Made by a program: the position numbers and the translations under genes. Shown piece after piece: positions 1 to 8,609 of a stretch of 64,000 nucleotides of DNA. The stretch's first letter is position 1, and the number at the start of each line of letters is the position of its first letter. The notes beneath the pieces were generated by a model. The model had not been told where the DNA came from and made no database searches. It was given only the letters and a program-made list of their open reading frames with translations. The stretch comes from Uliginosibacterium sp. 31-16. GTDB lineage: Bacteria; Pseudomonadota; Gammaproteobacteria; Burkholderiales; Rhodocyclaceae. The stretch is taken from positions 1-64,000 of the forward strand of contig NZ_JAVALZ010000007.1 in the NCBI RefSeq assembly GCF_030730865.1, read 5' to 3'.

Positions 1-72
1 CAGGACCGTGAAACGAAACCGCGCCGATGATAGTGTGGATTGCCCATGCGAAAGTAGGTCATCGTCAGACTA
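1..72 (+). rRNA. rrf: 5S ribosomal RNA, 3' part
   Basis: The first ~72 bases match the conserved 3' half of bacterial 5S rRNA: GAAACG, GCGCCGATGATAGTGTGG, CCCATGCGAAAGTAGG and a closing CATCGTCAGAC. The 5' end lies outside the window, so the 16S-23S-5S operon must extend to the left. A strong terminator follows at once, which fits the end of a ribosomal RNA operon. The exact 3' end is uncertain by a few bases. Confidence 0.9.
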
Positions 73-80
73 TCTATACA

Positions 81-114
81 AAACGCCCCCCTCTGCATCA
101 GAGGGGGGCGTTTT
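81..114 (+). terminator. rRNA operon intrinsic terminator
   Basis: A 13-bp perfect stem (AAACGCCCCCCTC / GAGGGGGGCGTTT) with loop TGCATCA, followed by T residues, sits about 10 bases past the 5S end. It should end the rRNA transcript and insulate dnaB. Confidence 0.92.
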
Positions 115-175
115 ACTTTCTAATTCGATCTGCCCTGAAGTAAACTTCCTTCTCTACTGCGTAGATCCTCCTCCT

Positions 176-1579
176 ATGGCACACCCCCGCGACACCGGTT
201 TTTCTACTCCGCCCATTGAAGACATGCAAATGGCAGCCTTGAAGCTTCCACCACATTCGGTCGAAGCGGAGCAGTCGTTGCTCGGTGGCGTACTGCTCGA
301 CAACTCGGCATGGGATCGCATTGCTGATCTGGTTAGCGAGGTAGACTTCTATCGGGATGAGCACCGAAGAATCTTTCATCACATTGCCAAGTTGATTGAG
401 CAGGGAAAGCCGGCCGATGTGGTGACGGTTTTCGAATCACTGGACAAAAGCGGTGACGCACAGCACGTTGGCGGCCTGGCCTACATCGGAGAGATTGCCA
501 ATAACACTCCGTCTGCTGCGAATATTCGGCGTTATGCAGAGATTGTGCGTGAACGAGCAATTCTGCGAAAGCTTGTGACGGTTGGAGATGAAATTGCGGC
601 CAAAGCCTTGACTCCATCCGGTCGGGATGCAAGCCTGATTCTTGATGAGGCCGAAGCGAACATTCTGAATATCCGTGATGAGGGAAGTCGTCACAACAGT
701 GGGTTTGTTCCAATCCAGCCGGTATTGGGCCAAGTCGTAGACAGAATTCAGGAGTTGTACGACAGGGATAATCCGGCAGCAGTTACTGGAGTACCAACTG
801 GTTTGGCAGACTTGGACAAGATAACGTCTGGACTTCAGGCCACAGACATGATCATTGTCGCTGGTCGTCCGGGGATGGGTAAAACATCGTTTGCTCTGAA
901 TATCGCAGAAAGTGTCGCCCTTGAGGCTCAACTGCCTGTTGCTGTTTTCTCAATGGAAATGCCGGCGACGCAATTGGTGATGCGATTTATTTCGTCTGTA
1001 GGGCGATTGGATCAGCATCGATTGAGAACAGGGAAACTCAATGATGATGAGTGGCAACGCTTGTCTTACTCCCTTGGGCGATTACATGAAGCCCCGATTT
1101 TCATTGATGAAACGCCAGGGCTCAATCCCATTGATTTGCGGGCACGGGCTCGACGGCTGCATCGTCAATGCGGAGGGAAGCTGGGTTTGATTGTTATTGA
1201 CTATCTACAATTGATGACATCACACAAAGAGACGGACAACCGTGCGGCTGAATTGTCAGAAATTTCGCGCTCGGTTAAATCGCTGGCCAAGGAGCTGCAT
1301 GTGCCAATCATGGCACTTTCTCAGCTGAATCGCAGTCTTGAGCAGCGAACTGACAAGCGTCCGATGGCATCTGATTTGCGAGAATCTGGCGCCTTGGAGC
1401 AGGATGCAGATATCATTATGTTTGTGTATCGTGACGAAATTTACCATCCAGATACAGAAGACAAGGGTAAAGCGGAGTTAATCATCGCCAAGCATCGTAA
1501 TGGTCCGACGGGGATGGTCCCGCTAACCTTTATCGGTGAGTACACGCGTTTCGAAAATTATGCTCAAACAGGGTATTGA
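176..1579 (+). CDS. dnaB: Replicative DNA helicase DnaB
   Basis: Hexameric 5'-3' helicase that unwinds DNA ahead of the replisome and recruits primase. The 467-residue product has the N-terminal DnaB domain (LPPHSVEAEQSLLGG near residue 25), Walker A GRPGMGKTS near 233, Walker B LIVIDYLQLM, and the C-terminal LSQLNRSLEQR...DLRESGALEQDADIIMF block. The frame stays open upstream to base 8, but that part would be read through the 5S rRNA and terminator. The ATG at 176 gives the family's usual length (about 470 aa). No Shine-Dalgarno site precedes 176; the sequence there is pyrimidine-rich. The ATG at 223 is a less likely alternative. Bases are less GC-rich than in the genes further right. Confidence 0.96.
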   Translation: MAHPRDTGFSTPPIEDMQMAALKLPPHSVEAEQSLLGGVLLDNSAWDRIADLVSEVDFYRDEHRRIFHHIAKLIEQGKPADVVTVFESLDKSGDAQHVGGLAYIGEIANNTPSAANIRRYAEIVRERAILRKLVTVGDEIAAKALTPSGRDASLILDEAEANILNIRDEGSRHNSGFVPIQPVLGQVVDRIQELYDRDNPAAVTGVPTGLADLDKITSGLQATDMIIVAGRPGMGKTSFALNIAESVALEAQLPVAVFSMEMPATQLVMRFISSVGRLDQHRLRTGKLNDDEWQRLSYSLGRLHEAPIFIDETPGLNPIDLRARARRLHRQCGGKLGLIVIDYLQLMTSHKETDNRAAELSEISRSVKSLAKELHVPIMALSQLNRSLEQRTDKRPMASDLRESGALEQDADIIMFVYRDEIYHPDTEDKGKAELIIAKHRNGPTGMVPLTFIGEYTRFENYAQTGY

Positions 1580-1601
1580 TGCTGGACACATGCGTGTGAG
1601 C

Positions 1602-1641
1602 CCCAAAGAAAAAGGCCGCGTTAGCGGCCTTTTTCTTTGGG
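1602..1641. terminator. Bidirectional terminator between dnaB and lipoprotein gene
   Basis: An 18-bp perfect stem, arms 1602-1619 and 1624-1641 around loop GTTA. A- and T-runs on the two sides let it terminate both dnaB (+) and the convergent lipoprotein gene (-). Confidence 0.93.
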
Positions 1642-1656
1642 AAACCTTGTGGTCAG

Positions 1657-2046
1657 TTAGGGCTTGGCAACTTTCCAATCTGCTTTGCTTTCCCCTTTTC
1701 TATCACCAGGCTTTTTGTCTTCCAAGTAGTTGTACAGAGGTTTCCCCTTGTAAGCCCACTGTGTCATGCCATCGTCGCGTTCAAAAATTGTCCAGTCGCC
1801 TTTAGCTACGTCGTCCGGGGTAGCGAAGAGCGGCGGCCAATTGAACGGGCACTTGACGTTACAGACGCTTTTTCCCGGAGTGATATCTTTGTCAAAGGTG
1901 TAAAGCGTGATGCCATTGTGGTCCACCAAGACGCCATCTTTGACAACGGCTGGTGTAGCGGGGGGGGTGTAGGTTGGCGCAGAGCTGCAAGCAGAGAGCA
2001 ATGCGAGCGAGAGTGATGCAACGACGAGGCTAAGCTGATGCTTCAT
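1657..2046 (-). CDS. Lipoprotein with secreted-repeat (Lipoprotein_15 type) domain
   Basis: 129-residue exported protein. An N-terminal signal ends in a lipobox (LLSAC, Cys near residue 20), so it should be lipid-anchored. The mature part (VKDGVLVDHNGITLYTFDKD...NVKCPFNWPPLFA...GMTQWAYKGKPLYNYLEDKKPGD) matches the COG4315/PF03640 family of predicted secreted lipoproteins, two repeats of a 'G.TLY.F..D..G.S.C...C...WPPL' pattern. The family's function is unknown. It follows the lytic transglycosylase gene on the same strand, 86 bases downstream, and ends at a shared bidirectional terminator. Confidence 0.85.
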   Translation of the reverse strand: MKHQLSLVVASLSLALLSACSSAPTYTPPATPAVVKDGVLVDHNGITLYTFDKDITPGKSVCNVKCPFNWPPLFATPDDVAKGDWTIFERDDGMTQWAYKGKPLYNYLEDKKPGDRKGESKADWKVAKP

Positions 2047-2132
2047 GGGTTTGTCCTCCTAGTGTGTTGTCAAGCAAACTCTGGGGTCTTCATTGACGCC
2101 AAACAGCATTATTCCAAGTACTACGACCTTTC

Positions 2133-2768
2133 TCAACGAGTAATTGTAGTGGGTGATGATTGCGCTACTTTGTCAGGCATGAACTTCCAGTTGCTTTGCC
2201 ATGCGGCGTGCACTGCATTGGGGTACTCAGGGCGCCCCAAACTGCCGTTATAGCGCCCCAGCGCACGGTATAAGTCACCTTTTTCAATGTCCAGGTAGTA
2301 GCGCAGGATGGTGCAACCATAACGCAGGTTTGTGCGCAAATGGAATAAGTCCTGATCTGTTGTCCCTATTTGTTTTACCCAAAAGGGCATTACCTGCATC
2401 AGGCCACGAGCGCCAGCACTGGACACCGCGTACTTTCGGAAACCGCTTTCAACTTGGATCAAGCCGAGTACCAACTGGGGGTCAAGCCCTGCACGCTGAG
2501 CTTCGTAATATACGGTTTTAAGCAGTTCGATGCGCTCGCGGGTATCCGGGATCTTGCGGCCCAAGCGTGGCACCATCTCGTTGAGCCAGCGAAGCTTTTC
2601 ATCGAACGATGAAAAGATGGGCTCAGGAGATGCCCGATCACTTACCGCCGAGTGAAGCGCCGCTTGCACGCTTGCAGCAAGAGCCTCTTCCTTTTGTGCG
2701 CCGGCCCAAGCAGGCGTACAAAGCAGGGCGTAAGTAAGAGGGGCAAGCCAGTAGCGCATCTGCTTCAA
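2133..2768 (-). CDS. Lytic transglycosylase (SLT domain)
   Basis: 211-residue periplasmic enzyme expected to cleave the MurNAc-GlcNAc bond of peptidoglycan. A signal peptide (ALLCTPAWA) leads, then the SLT fold: catalytic Glu in [12 protein letters not shown], the [12 protein letters not shown] motif, [13 protein letters not shown] and [15 protein letters not shown]. The start ATG overlaps the proS stop by 4 bases, so the two are probably translationally coupled. The pairing with proS is common in betaproteobacteria and does not itself suggest a functional link. Confidence 0.9.
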   Translation of the reverse strand: MKQMRYWLAPLTYALLCTPAWAGAQKEEALAASVQAALHSAVSDRASPEPIFSSFDEKLRWLNEMVPRLGRKIPDTRERIELLKTVYYEAQRAGLDPQLVLGLIQVESGFRKYAVSSAGARGLMQVMPFWVKQIGTTDQDLFHLRTNLRYGCTILRYYLDIEKGDLYRALGRYNGSLGRPEYPNAVHAAWQSNWKFMPDKVAQSSPTTITR

Positions 2769-4471
2769 CCAAGCTGCGATTTGACGAATGTGGCGGCTTC
2801 GGCAATGGCGATTTTGGATGCCTCTGCATCGCGGCGCCCTTGGTACTCCGCCATACCTTCCTTCAGACCACGTTCGCCGATAACGACACGGTGCGGGACC
2901 CCAATCAGTTCCCAGTCAGCAAACATCGCACCAGGTCGCTCGTCACGATCGTCAAGGATCACGTCGAAGCCGGCTGTCTGAAGTTCGGTATAGAGAGCTG
3001 TCGCGGCTTCCCGCACCGTCTCCGAGCGGCTCCAGCCCATCGGGCAGATGACGATCTGGAAAGGTGCAATGGCGTCCGGCCAGATGATGCCGCGCTCGTC
3101 GAAATTCTGCTCGATGGCGGCCCCCATGATGCGGGTCACGCCGATGCCGTAACAGCCCATCTCCATCACCTGCTCCTTGCCGTCCTCGCCGATGAACTTG
3201 CAGCCCATGGCTTCGGAATAACGCGTGCGCAACTGGAAAATGTGGCCGACTTCGATGCCGCGGCAGATGGCGAGAGTGCCCTTGCCGTCGGGCGACGGAT
3301 CGCCGGCGACGACGTTGCGGATGTCGGCAACTTTGGGTTCCGGGAAGTCGCGACCGACGTTGGCGCCGGTGTAGTGGTAGTCGTTTTCGTTGGCGCCGAT
3401 GACAGCATCGGCCATCACGGCAACGGAGCGGTCCATGTAAACCTTGCCCTGGAAGCCGATCGGGCCGATGGAGCCTGGTTCGGCACCGAAAGCTTCGCGG
3501 ATCGTGGCGGGTGAGGCAAAGCGCAGCGGCGAGAACACGCCCGCCAGCTTGCTGGCCTTGACTTCATTCAGCTCATGATCGCCGCGTAGCAGGAGCAGTA
3601 CCGGTACGCCTGCGTCGCCATCGACGATGACGGACTTGACGGTCTGGCAGGCGTCGATCTTGAGGAAGGCGGCGAGCTGTTCGATGGTCTTGGCGCCAGG
3701 CGTGTGAATCTTCGTCAGTGCGGCTGATGGAGCCGGGCGCGACGTCGCGGGTATCAGGGCTTCCGCCAGCTCGACGTTGGCTGCGTATTCCGAGTCCGGG
3801 TTGTAGGCGATGGCGTCCTCACCGGTCTCTGCAATCACGTGGAATTCATGCGAGCCGGTGCCGCCGATAGCGCCGGTATCGGCCGCTACTGCGCGGAACT
3901 CAAGACCGAGACGAGTGAAGATCAAGGAGTAGGCGCTGAACATGTTCTGGTATTCGCGCTTTAGATCGTCGAAGTCCTTGTGGAAGGAGTAGGCGTCTTT
4001 CATCGTGAATTCACGACCGCGCATGATGCCGAAGCGCGGGCGGCGCTCGTCGCGGAACTTGGTCTGGATCTGGTACAGATTTTTCGGCAGTTGGCGGTAG
4101 CTGCGCAGGTCCTGCCGGACGATGTCGGTGATGACCTCTTCCGAGGTTGGCTGCATGACGAAGTCGCGTTGATGGCGGTCCTTGAAGCGCAGCAGTTCGT
4201 CCCCCATCTTGTCAAAGCGGCCGGTTTCCTGCCACAGCTCGGCGGGTTGCACGATGGGCATGGAAAGCTCCACTGCGCCGGCTCGATTCATTTCCTCGCG
4301 GATGATGTTCTCGATCTTGCGGATCACTCGCAGCCCCATCGGCATGTAGTTGTAGATGCCTGCGGAAAGTTTCTTGATGAAGCCCGCACGCATCATCAGC
4401 TTGTGGCTGATGATTTCTGCATCGGAGGGAGCTTCCTTGAGGGTTGATATGTAAAACTGGCTGGCACGCAT
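2765..4471 (-). CDS. proS: Prolyl-tRNA synthetase (bacterial type)
   Basis: Class II aminoacyl-tRNA synthetase that charges tRNA-Pro. The 568-residue length matches the E. coli-type enzyme (572 aa). Visible landmarks are motif 1 ([22 protein letters not shown]), motif 2 ([26 protein letters not shown]), the inserted YbaK-like editing domain (about residues 230-400) and motif 3 ([26 protein letters not shown]) before the anticodon-binding domain. Start at 4471 begins [19 protein letters not shown], as expected. Followed in an overlapping arrangement by the lytic transglycosylase gene. Confidence 0.98.
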   Translation of the reverse strand: MRASQFYISTLKEAPSDAEIISHKLMMRAGFIKKLSAGIYNYMPMGLRVIRKIENIIREEMNRAGAVELSMPIVQPAELWQETGRFDKMGDELLRFKDRHQRDFVMQPTSEEVITDIVRQDLRSYRQLPKNLYQIQTKFRDERRPRFGIMRGREFTMKDAYSFHKDFDDLKREYQNMFSAYSLIFTRLGLEFRAVAADTGAIGGTGSHEFHVIAETGEDAIAYNPDSEYAANVELAEALIPATSRPAPSAALTKIHTPGAKTIEQLAAFLKIDACQTVKSVIVDGDAGVPVLLLLRGDHELNEVKASKLAGVFSPLRFASPATIREAFGAEPGSIGPIGFQGKVYMDRSVAVMADAVIGANENDYHYTGANVGRDFPEPKVADIRNVVAGDPSPDGKGTLAICRGIEVGHIFQLRTRYSEAMGCKFIGEDGKEQVMEMGCYGIGVTRIMGAAIEQNFDERGIIWPDAIAPFQIVICPMGWSRSETVREAATALYTELQTAGFDVILDDRDERPGAMFADWELIGVPHRVVIGERGLKEGMAEYQGRRDAEASKIAIAEAATFVKSQLG

Positions 4472-4615
4472 GATCGGAGGCTAGACGTATTCGTTAAATA
4501 AGCCGGGATTGTACCTGAGCGTCAGTAATGGCGGGCGCTGCGGGGAAGGGTGGTTTCCTTGCCCGATGATCTGTGAAAGAATCGTGTCAAACGTTCAACA
4601 TTCAGGTGAATTCTC

Positions 4616-5140
4616 ATGCTCGACCGGGACGGTTATCGCCCCAATGTCGGCATCGTCATCGTCAACTCGAATAACGAGGTTTTTTGGGGCAAGCGCATCC
4701 GCGAACATTCCTGGCAGTTTCCGCAAGGTGGCATCAAGCAGGGTGAATCACCCGAGCAGGCGATGTACCGCGAGCTCTACGAGGAAGTCGGCTTGCGTCC
4801 CGAGCATGTGCGCGTGCTCGCCCGGACCCGTGACTGGTTGCGCTATGACGTGCCCAAACACTGGATCAAGCGCGAATGGCGCAGCACCTATCGTGGTCAG
4901 AAGCAGATCTGGTTCCTGCTGCGTCTGGTTGGGCGCGATACGGATATCAGTCTGCGCGCGAGCGGGCATCCGGAGTTCGACGCCTGGCGCTGGACTGATT
5001 TCTGGGTGCCGCTGGAGTCCGTCATTGAATTCAAACGCGGCGTCTATCGTCTGGCGTTGAACGAACTTGCAGACATGCTGTTTCATGGCGACCTGCAGTC
5101 CCGTCCTCGCGCCTACGCGCTCGATGCGGCGGGGGTGTGA
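4616..5140 (+). CDS. rppH: RNA pyrophosphohydrolase RppH (Nudix)
   Basis: Removes pyrophosphate from the 5' end of triphosphorylated mRNA and so starts RNase E-dependent decay. 174 residues. The Nudix box is complete: [23 protein letters not shown] (about residues 38-60). The N-terminus [16 protein letters not shown] and the [14 protein letters not shown] block are typical of RppH/NudH. The stop codon overlaps the next gene's start by one base, so it likely forms an operon with coq7. Confidence 0.95.
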   Translation: MLDRDGYRPNVGIVIVNSNNEVFWGKRIREHSWQFPQGGIKQGESPEQAMYRELYEEVGLRPEHVRVLARTRDWLRYDVPKHWIKREWRSTYRGQKQIWFLLRLVGRDTDISLRASGHPEFDAWRWTDFWVPLESVIEFKRGVYRLALNELADMLFHGDLQSRPRAYALDAAGV

Positions 5141-5775
5141 TGATGTCTTTCTCCCTGCTTGATCGCGCGATCCTGAATTTCGACCGAGCATTGCGTACGC
5201 TGGCCGCGCCACCACGTTCCTTACGGCCTGTGCCCGGATGCGATGAGCCGGAAACTGTGCTGTCCGATGCGGAGAGGCGCCATACGGCGGCGCTGATGCG
5301 GATCAACCATGTCGGCGAAATCTGCGCTCAGGCCCTGTATCAGGGACAGGCCATCACGGCGCGAACGAGCCATGCGCGTGTCGCGCTGGAGCAGGCTGCC
5401 AATGAAGAGACCGAGCATCTTGCATGGACGCTGCAGCGTATTCAGGAATTGGGTGGGCGAACCAGCCTGCTCAATCCTTTGTGGTATGCAGGGTCTCTGT
5501 CGATCGGCGTAGCGGCAGGGCTGGCAGGAGATCGCTGGAGCTTGGGGTTCTTGGCAGAAACGGAGCGGCAAGTTGAGGCGCATCTGAGCTTGCATCTTGC
5601 GAAAGTCGCTCCCGAGGACCTTCGCTCCCGCAGCATCCTCAGTCAGATGAAGACGGATGAAACTGTGCATGCCGAAATGGCCGTCAATCTTGGCGGCAGC
5701 GCACTGCCCCCGCCCGTGCGGGGGGCTATGCGCCTCGCCTCGCGTGTAATGACTACGCTGGCTTATCGCGTGTAG
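5140..5775 (+). CDS. coq7: Demethoxyubiquinone hydroxylase Coq7
   Basis: Di-iron monooxygenase for the penultimate hydroxylation of ubiquinone synthesis (2-polyprenyl-3-methyl-6-methoxy-1,4-benzoquinone). The iron-binding carboxylates and histidines are visible: MRINHVGEICAQALYQGQ, NEETEHLAW, ETERQVEAHLSLH and KTDETVHAEMA. A GTG at 5137 and ATGs at 5140 and 5143 are all possible starts; 5140 is chosen, giving a one-base overlap with rppH (TGATG). Ends only 7 bases from the convergent osmC-like gene, with no terminator between. Confidence 0.93.
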   Translation: MMSFSLLDRAILNFDRALRTLAAPPRSLRPVPGCDEPETVLSDAERRHTAALMRINHVGEICAQALYQGQAITARTSHARVALEQAANEETEHLAWTLQRIQELGGRTSLLNPLWYAGSLSIGVAAGLAGDRWSLGFLAETERQVEAHLSLHLAKVAPEDLRSRSILSQMKTDETVHAEMAVNLGGSALPPPVRGAMRLASRVMTTLAYRV

Positions 5776-5782
5776 AAGGTGC

Positions 5783-6208
5783 TCAGGCTGCTGGCGTGCT
5801 CACTATTTCGAAGTCGTGAGTGATCTCGGCCGTCTTGCCCAGCATGATTGATGCGGAGCAGTACTTGTCTGCCGAAAGTTTGATGGCCCGCTCGACGACT
5901 TCGTGTTTCAGGCTCTCGCCGCTGACCACGTAGTGATAGTGGATGCGCGTGAATACCTTCGGATCTGTTTCGGCCCGCTCTGCGCGCAATTGGACCTCGC
6001 AGCCGGTGATCGCATGCCTGCCACGCTTCAGGATCAGCACCACGTCGTATGCGGTGCATCCGCCTGCGCCTGCCAGAATCATTTCCATCGGACGTGGGGC
6101 CTGATCCTTGCCGCCAAGTTCGGCAGCGCCTTCCATGGCGACTTGATGTCCGCTGCCTGTGACGGCGAGAAATCGGGCGTCGCCATCCCATCTGATTTTG
6201 CATTCCAT
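5783..6208 (-). CDS. OsmC family protein
   Basis: 141-residue cytoplasmic protein of the OsmC/Ohr superfamily (YhfA-like branch), whose members reduce organic hydroperoxides or act in stress responses. The two conserved cysteines are present in AGAGGCTAYDVVLIL and DKYCSASIMLGKTAEI. The frame is open for 80 codons upstream, but the ATG at 6208 is preceded by an AGGAGG ribosome site and starts the recognisable family sequence (MECKIRWDGDARF). The precise substrate is unknown. Confidence 0.9.
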   Translation of the reverse strand: MECKIRWDGDARFLAVTGSGHQVAMEGAAELGGKDQAPRPMEMILAGAGGCTAYDVVLILKRGRHAITGCEVQLRAERAETDPKVFTRIHYHYVVSGESLKHEVVERAIKLSADKYCSASIMLGKTAEITHDFEIVSTPAA

Positions 6209-6422
6209 GATCGGGGTCCTCCTGTTTGGGGTGGTGAGTGTAGCGCCTGAACACGAGCCTCTCAAATTTGGCGCAGAGTTCGCGCTGCACTGCAGCGGAG
6301 GGGTGATTTGCGAGGAGGGGGGGGCGAGCAATTGCTCAGGTTCGTGACGGCAAGGCTTTTTGGAAGATAAATAAAACCAATGTTTCAATAGAAACATTCT
6401 CCGTTTGTCAAACAAATAAATC

Positions 6423-6451
6423 TTGCAATGCACCATACGGCTGGTCATAAT
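6423..6451 (+). promoter_or_regulatory. Sigma-70-like promoter for a probable sRNA
   Basis: TTGCAA (6423-6428) and CATAAT (6446-6451) are separated by exactly 17 bases. Transcription would start near 6458 and end at the terminator finishing at 6560. There is no plus-strand coding sequence between them. Confidence 0.55.
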
Positions 6452-6457
6452 CAGACC

Positions 6458-6560
6458 GTGCTGATCGATTTGCCAAGCAAGTCTGGGTCAGAAGTTTGTC
6501 TCCTCCACCCTCCTCCTTTGGTGTGGACTTGGCGCAGCCCCACAAGGGCTGCGTTTTTTT
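6458..6560 (+). ncRNA. Probable small regulatory RNA with anti-Shine-Dalgarno loops
   Basis: A promoter-like pair upstream and a strong terminator downstream delimit a ~100-nt transcript with no open frame of note. GCCAAG (6472-6477) can pair with CTTGGC (6528-6533 region), enclosing a C/U-rich segment. Inside it, CACC (6506-6509) pairs with GGTG (6520-6523), leaving TCCTCC (6511-6516) in a loop; another TCCTCC lies at 6501-6506. Both are complementary to Shine-Dalgarno sequences, as in known anti-SD trans-acting RNAs of other proteobacteria. I do not recognise the family. Transcription is inferred, not shown. Confidence 0.5.
6533..6560 (+). terminator. Intrinsic terminator of the probable sRNA
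   Basis: An 8-bp perfect stem CGCAGCCC / GGGCTGCG with loop CACAA and seven T residues (6554-6560). It lies between the divergent osmC-like and rplM genes, so it cannot serve either of them. Confidence 0.9.
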
Positions 6561-6639
6561 ATTGCAAATCCTCGGTGGTGCGCGAATGAAGCTGGTAGCG
6601 TTTGGCTCGTGAGTGTTTTGCCGAATGTGCTGATCTTGT

Positions 6640-6669
6640 TTGACAGCACTATTTTAAAAGGCATATACT
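6640..6669 (+). promoter_or_regulatory. rplM-rpsI promoter
   Basis: TTGACA (6640-6645, consensus) and TATACT (6664-6669) with an 18-base spacer. The start point would be near 6676, leaving a ~60-nt leader before rplM. Confidence 0.75.
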
Positions 6670-6682
6670 TGCCGACTTTCCG

Positions 6683-6700
6683 CGTACGGGTGTCCGTACG
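6683..6700 (+). promoter_or_regulatory. Hairpin in the rplM leader
   Basis: A perfect 7-bp stem CGTACGG / CCGTACG with a GTGT loop starts just after the predicted transcription start. In E. coli this operon is autoregulated by L13 through its leader; whether this hairpin plays that role is inference. Confidence 0.45.
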
Positions 6701-6735
6701 ACGCACAACACAAGACAAGACTAGAGGAAACTCTG

Positions 6736-7164
6736 ATGAAGACCTTTTCCGCCAAGCCGCATGAAGTGACGCACGACTGGTTCGTCGTCGATGCGACTGA
6801 CAAGGTGCTCGGTCGTTTGGCTAGCGAGATTGCTCGCCGCCTCCGTGGCAAGCACAAGGCTATCTATACGCCGCACGTTGATACCGGTGACTTCATCATC
6901 GTCACGAACGTTGAAAAGCTGCGCGTTACCGGCGACAAAGCGCTGGACAAGAAGTACTACCGTCACTCCGGTTATCCCGGCGGTATTTACGAAACCAACT
7001 TCACCAAGCTGCAGCAGCGCTTCCCGGCGCGCGTGCTTGAGAAGGCTGTCAAGGGCATGCTGCCCAAGGGGCCGCTCGGCTACGCCATGCTCAAGAAGCT
7101 CAAGTGCTACGCTGGTGCGGCTCACCCGCACGCTGCGCAGCAGCCCAAGGTGCTGGACATCTAA
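6736..7164 (+). CDS. rplM: 50S ribosomal protein L13
   Basis: 142 residues, the standard bacterial length. It begins [52 protein letters not shown] and contains [32 protein letters not shown], both diagnostic of L13, an early-assembly 23S rRNA binder. An AGAGGAAA ribosome site precedes the ATG. First gene of the two-gene rplM-rpsI operon. Confidence 0.98.
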   Translation: MKTFSAKPHEVTHDWFVVDATDKVLGRLASEIARRLRGKHKAIYTPHVDTGDFIIVTNVEKLRVTGDKALDKKYYRHSGYPGGIYETNFTKLQQRFPARVLEKAVKGMLPKGPLGYAMLKKLKCYAGAAHPHAAQQPKVLDI

Positions 7165-7179
7165 TCAGGAGCGAGAGTA

Positions 7180-7575
7180 ATGCCCGTCGGTCAATATAAT
7201 TACGGTACGGGTCGTCGCAAGACGGCTATCGCCCGTGTCTTCATCAAGGCAGGTTCCGGCAAGATCGTTGTCAATGGCAAGCCGGTTGACGAGTTCTTTT
7301 CCCGCGAAACCGGCCGCATGATTGTGCGTCAGCCGCTTCAGCTGACCGAAAACACTACGAGCTTTGACATCATGGTCAACGTGATCGGTGGTGGTGAGTC
7401 GGGTCAGGCTGGTGCTGTGCGTCATGGCATTACTCGTGCCCTGATTGATTTCAGCCCGGAACTGAAGCCTGTGCTGAAAAAAGCAGGTTTTGTTACCCGT
7501 GATGCACGTGAAGTTGAGCGCAAGAAAGTCGGCTTCCGCAAGGCTCGTCGGCGTAAACAGTTCTCCAAGCGCTAA
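7180..7575 (+). CDS. rpsI: 30S ribosomal protein S9
   Basis: 131 residues. The N-terminal [14 protein letters not shown] and C-terminal [20 protein letters not shown] are signatures of S9, whose tail reaches the P-site tRNA. It starts 15 bases after the rplM stop with an AGGAG ribosome site, and is followed by a terminator. Confidence 0.98.
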   Translation: MPVGQYNYGTGRRKTAIARVFIKAGSGKIVVNGKPVDEFFSRETGRMIVRQPLQLTENTTSFDIMVNVIGGGESGQAGAVRHGITRALIDFSPELKPVLKKAGFVTRDAREVERKKVGFRKARRRKQFSKR

Positions 7576-7594
7576 GCGCTGGTGGATTGTCGGC

Positions 7595-7626
7595 AAAAAG
7601 CCCGCTTTGGCGGGCTTTTTGTTTTT
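7595..7626 (+). terminator. Terminator of rplM-rpsI
   Basis: Stem AAAAAGCCCG / CGGGCTTTTT around CTTTGG, followed by more T residues, 20 bases after rpsI. Confidence 0.9.
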
Positions 7627-7651
7627 TGTCCTGTTCCTGGGCTTGGGTTAA

Positions 7652-7684
7652 TAAAAAGGGCCGCCCTATGGCGGCCCTTTTTTC
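7652..7684. terminator. Bidirectional terminator before folE2
   Basis: Perfect stem AAAGGGCCGCC / GGCGGCCCTTT around CTAT, with A- and T-runs on both sides. It sits just past the 3' end of the minus-strand folE2 gene and can also back up the rpsI terminator. Confidence 0.88.
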
Positions 7685-7700
7685 TGAACGCTTACGTTTT

Positions 7701-8501
7701 CTATAGGCGCTTGTCGTGCTCGATCAGAGCATAAGCCGAGTGATTGTGGATCGATTCAAAGTTTTCAGATTCCACTACATAAGCGTCGATGCGGTCTTCT
7801 GAGTTGAGGCGGCCAGCTACGTCACGCACCAGATCTTCAACAAATTTTGGATTGTCGTAGGCGCGTTCGGTTACGTATTTCTCGTCCGGGCGTTTGAGCA
7901 GGCCAAACAGTTCGCAGGAGGCTTCGGCCTCGGCAAGTTCGACCAACTCTTCAATCCACACCAGTGCATTGGTTTGTGCTGTGATGGTTACGTGCGAACG
8001 CTGGTTGTGCGCTCCGTAGGCCGAGATCTTTTTCGAACATGGACACAGGCTGGTGACCGGCACGATTACCTGCATGGTCAGCGTGAAGTGCCCTCCATCC
8101 TTGATTTCACCAACGAAACGGACATCGTAGTCCATCAGGCTTTCTACGCCGGAGACGGGTGCTTTCTTGTTGATGAAATAGGGAAAGCGCATTTCGAGAT
8201 GGCCGGTTTCGGCTTCGAGGCGTTTGACCATTTCACGCAGCATCGGCTCAAAGGATTCGACCGAAATTTCGCGATCCTGACTATTCAGTATCTCTACGAA
8301 GCGTGACATGTGGGTGCCCTTGAAGTTGTGGGGCAGGCCGACATACATGTCGAAGGTCGCTATGGTGTGTTGTACGCCCTGGCCGCGGTCCATGACGCGT
8401 ACAGGGTGGCGGATGGATTTGATGCCGACCTTGTTGATGGCCAGATGGCGGCGATCTTCAAAGCCTTGGACGTCAGGAATCGTATTGTCTAGGGTGTTCA
8501 T
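7701..8501 (-). CDS. folE2: GTP cyclohydrolase FolE2 (type IB)
   Basis: Converts GTP to 7,8-dihydroneopterin triphosphate, the first step toward folate and queuosine. The 266-residue protein carries the FolE2 catalytic Cys context [22 protein letters not shown] and the motifs [11 protein letters not shown]-like ([23 protein letters not shown]) and HMSRFVEIL. The open frame extends 32 codons upstream, but ATG 8501 ([19 protein letters not shown]) matches the family start. FolE2 replaces zinc-dependent FolE in many bacteria and works with other metals. Confidence 0.94.
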   Translation of the reverse strand: MNTLDNTIPDVQGFEDRRHLAINKVGIKSIRHPVRVMDRGQGVQHTIATFDMYVGLPHNFKGTHMSRFVEILNSQDREISVESFEPMLREMVKRLEAETGHLEMRFPYFINKKAPVSGVESLMDYDVRFVGEIKDGGHFTLTMQVIVPVTSLCPCSKKISAYGAHNQRSHVTITAQTNALVWIEELVELAEAEASCELFGLLKRPDEKYVTERAYDNPKFVEDLVRDVAGRLNSEDRIDAYVVESENFESIHNHSAYALIEHDKRL

Positions 8502-8609
8502 GCGGGGGCCTTGTCTATGTGCCTCGACCCTGACGGGGCGGGCGTTTTTTGTGTCAGTCGAGGGACGAAGTCTATAAATCCTGAGCAAAAAGCTCAACTA
8601 TGCGTGTCT

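Noticed and set aside
8-175. Extended N-terminus for DnaB starting in the 5S rRNA
   Set aside because: It would translate rRNA and a terminator; homologues start near the ATG at 176.
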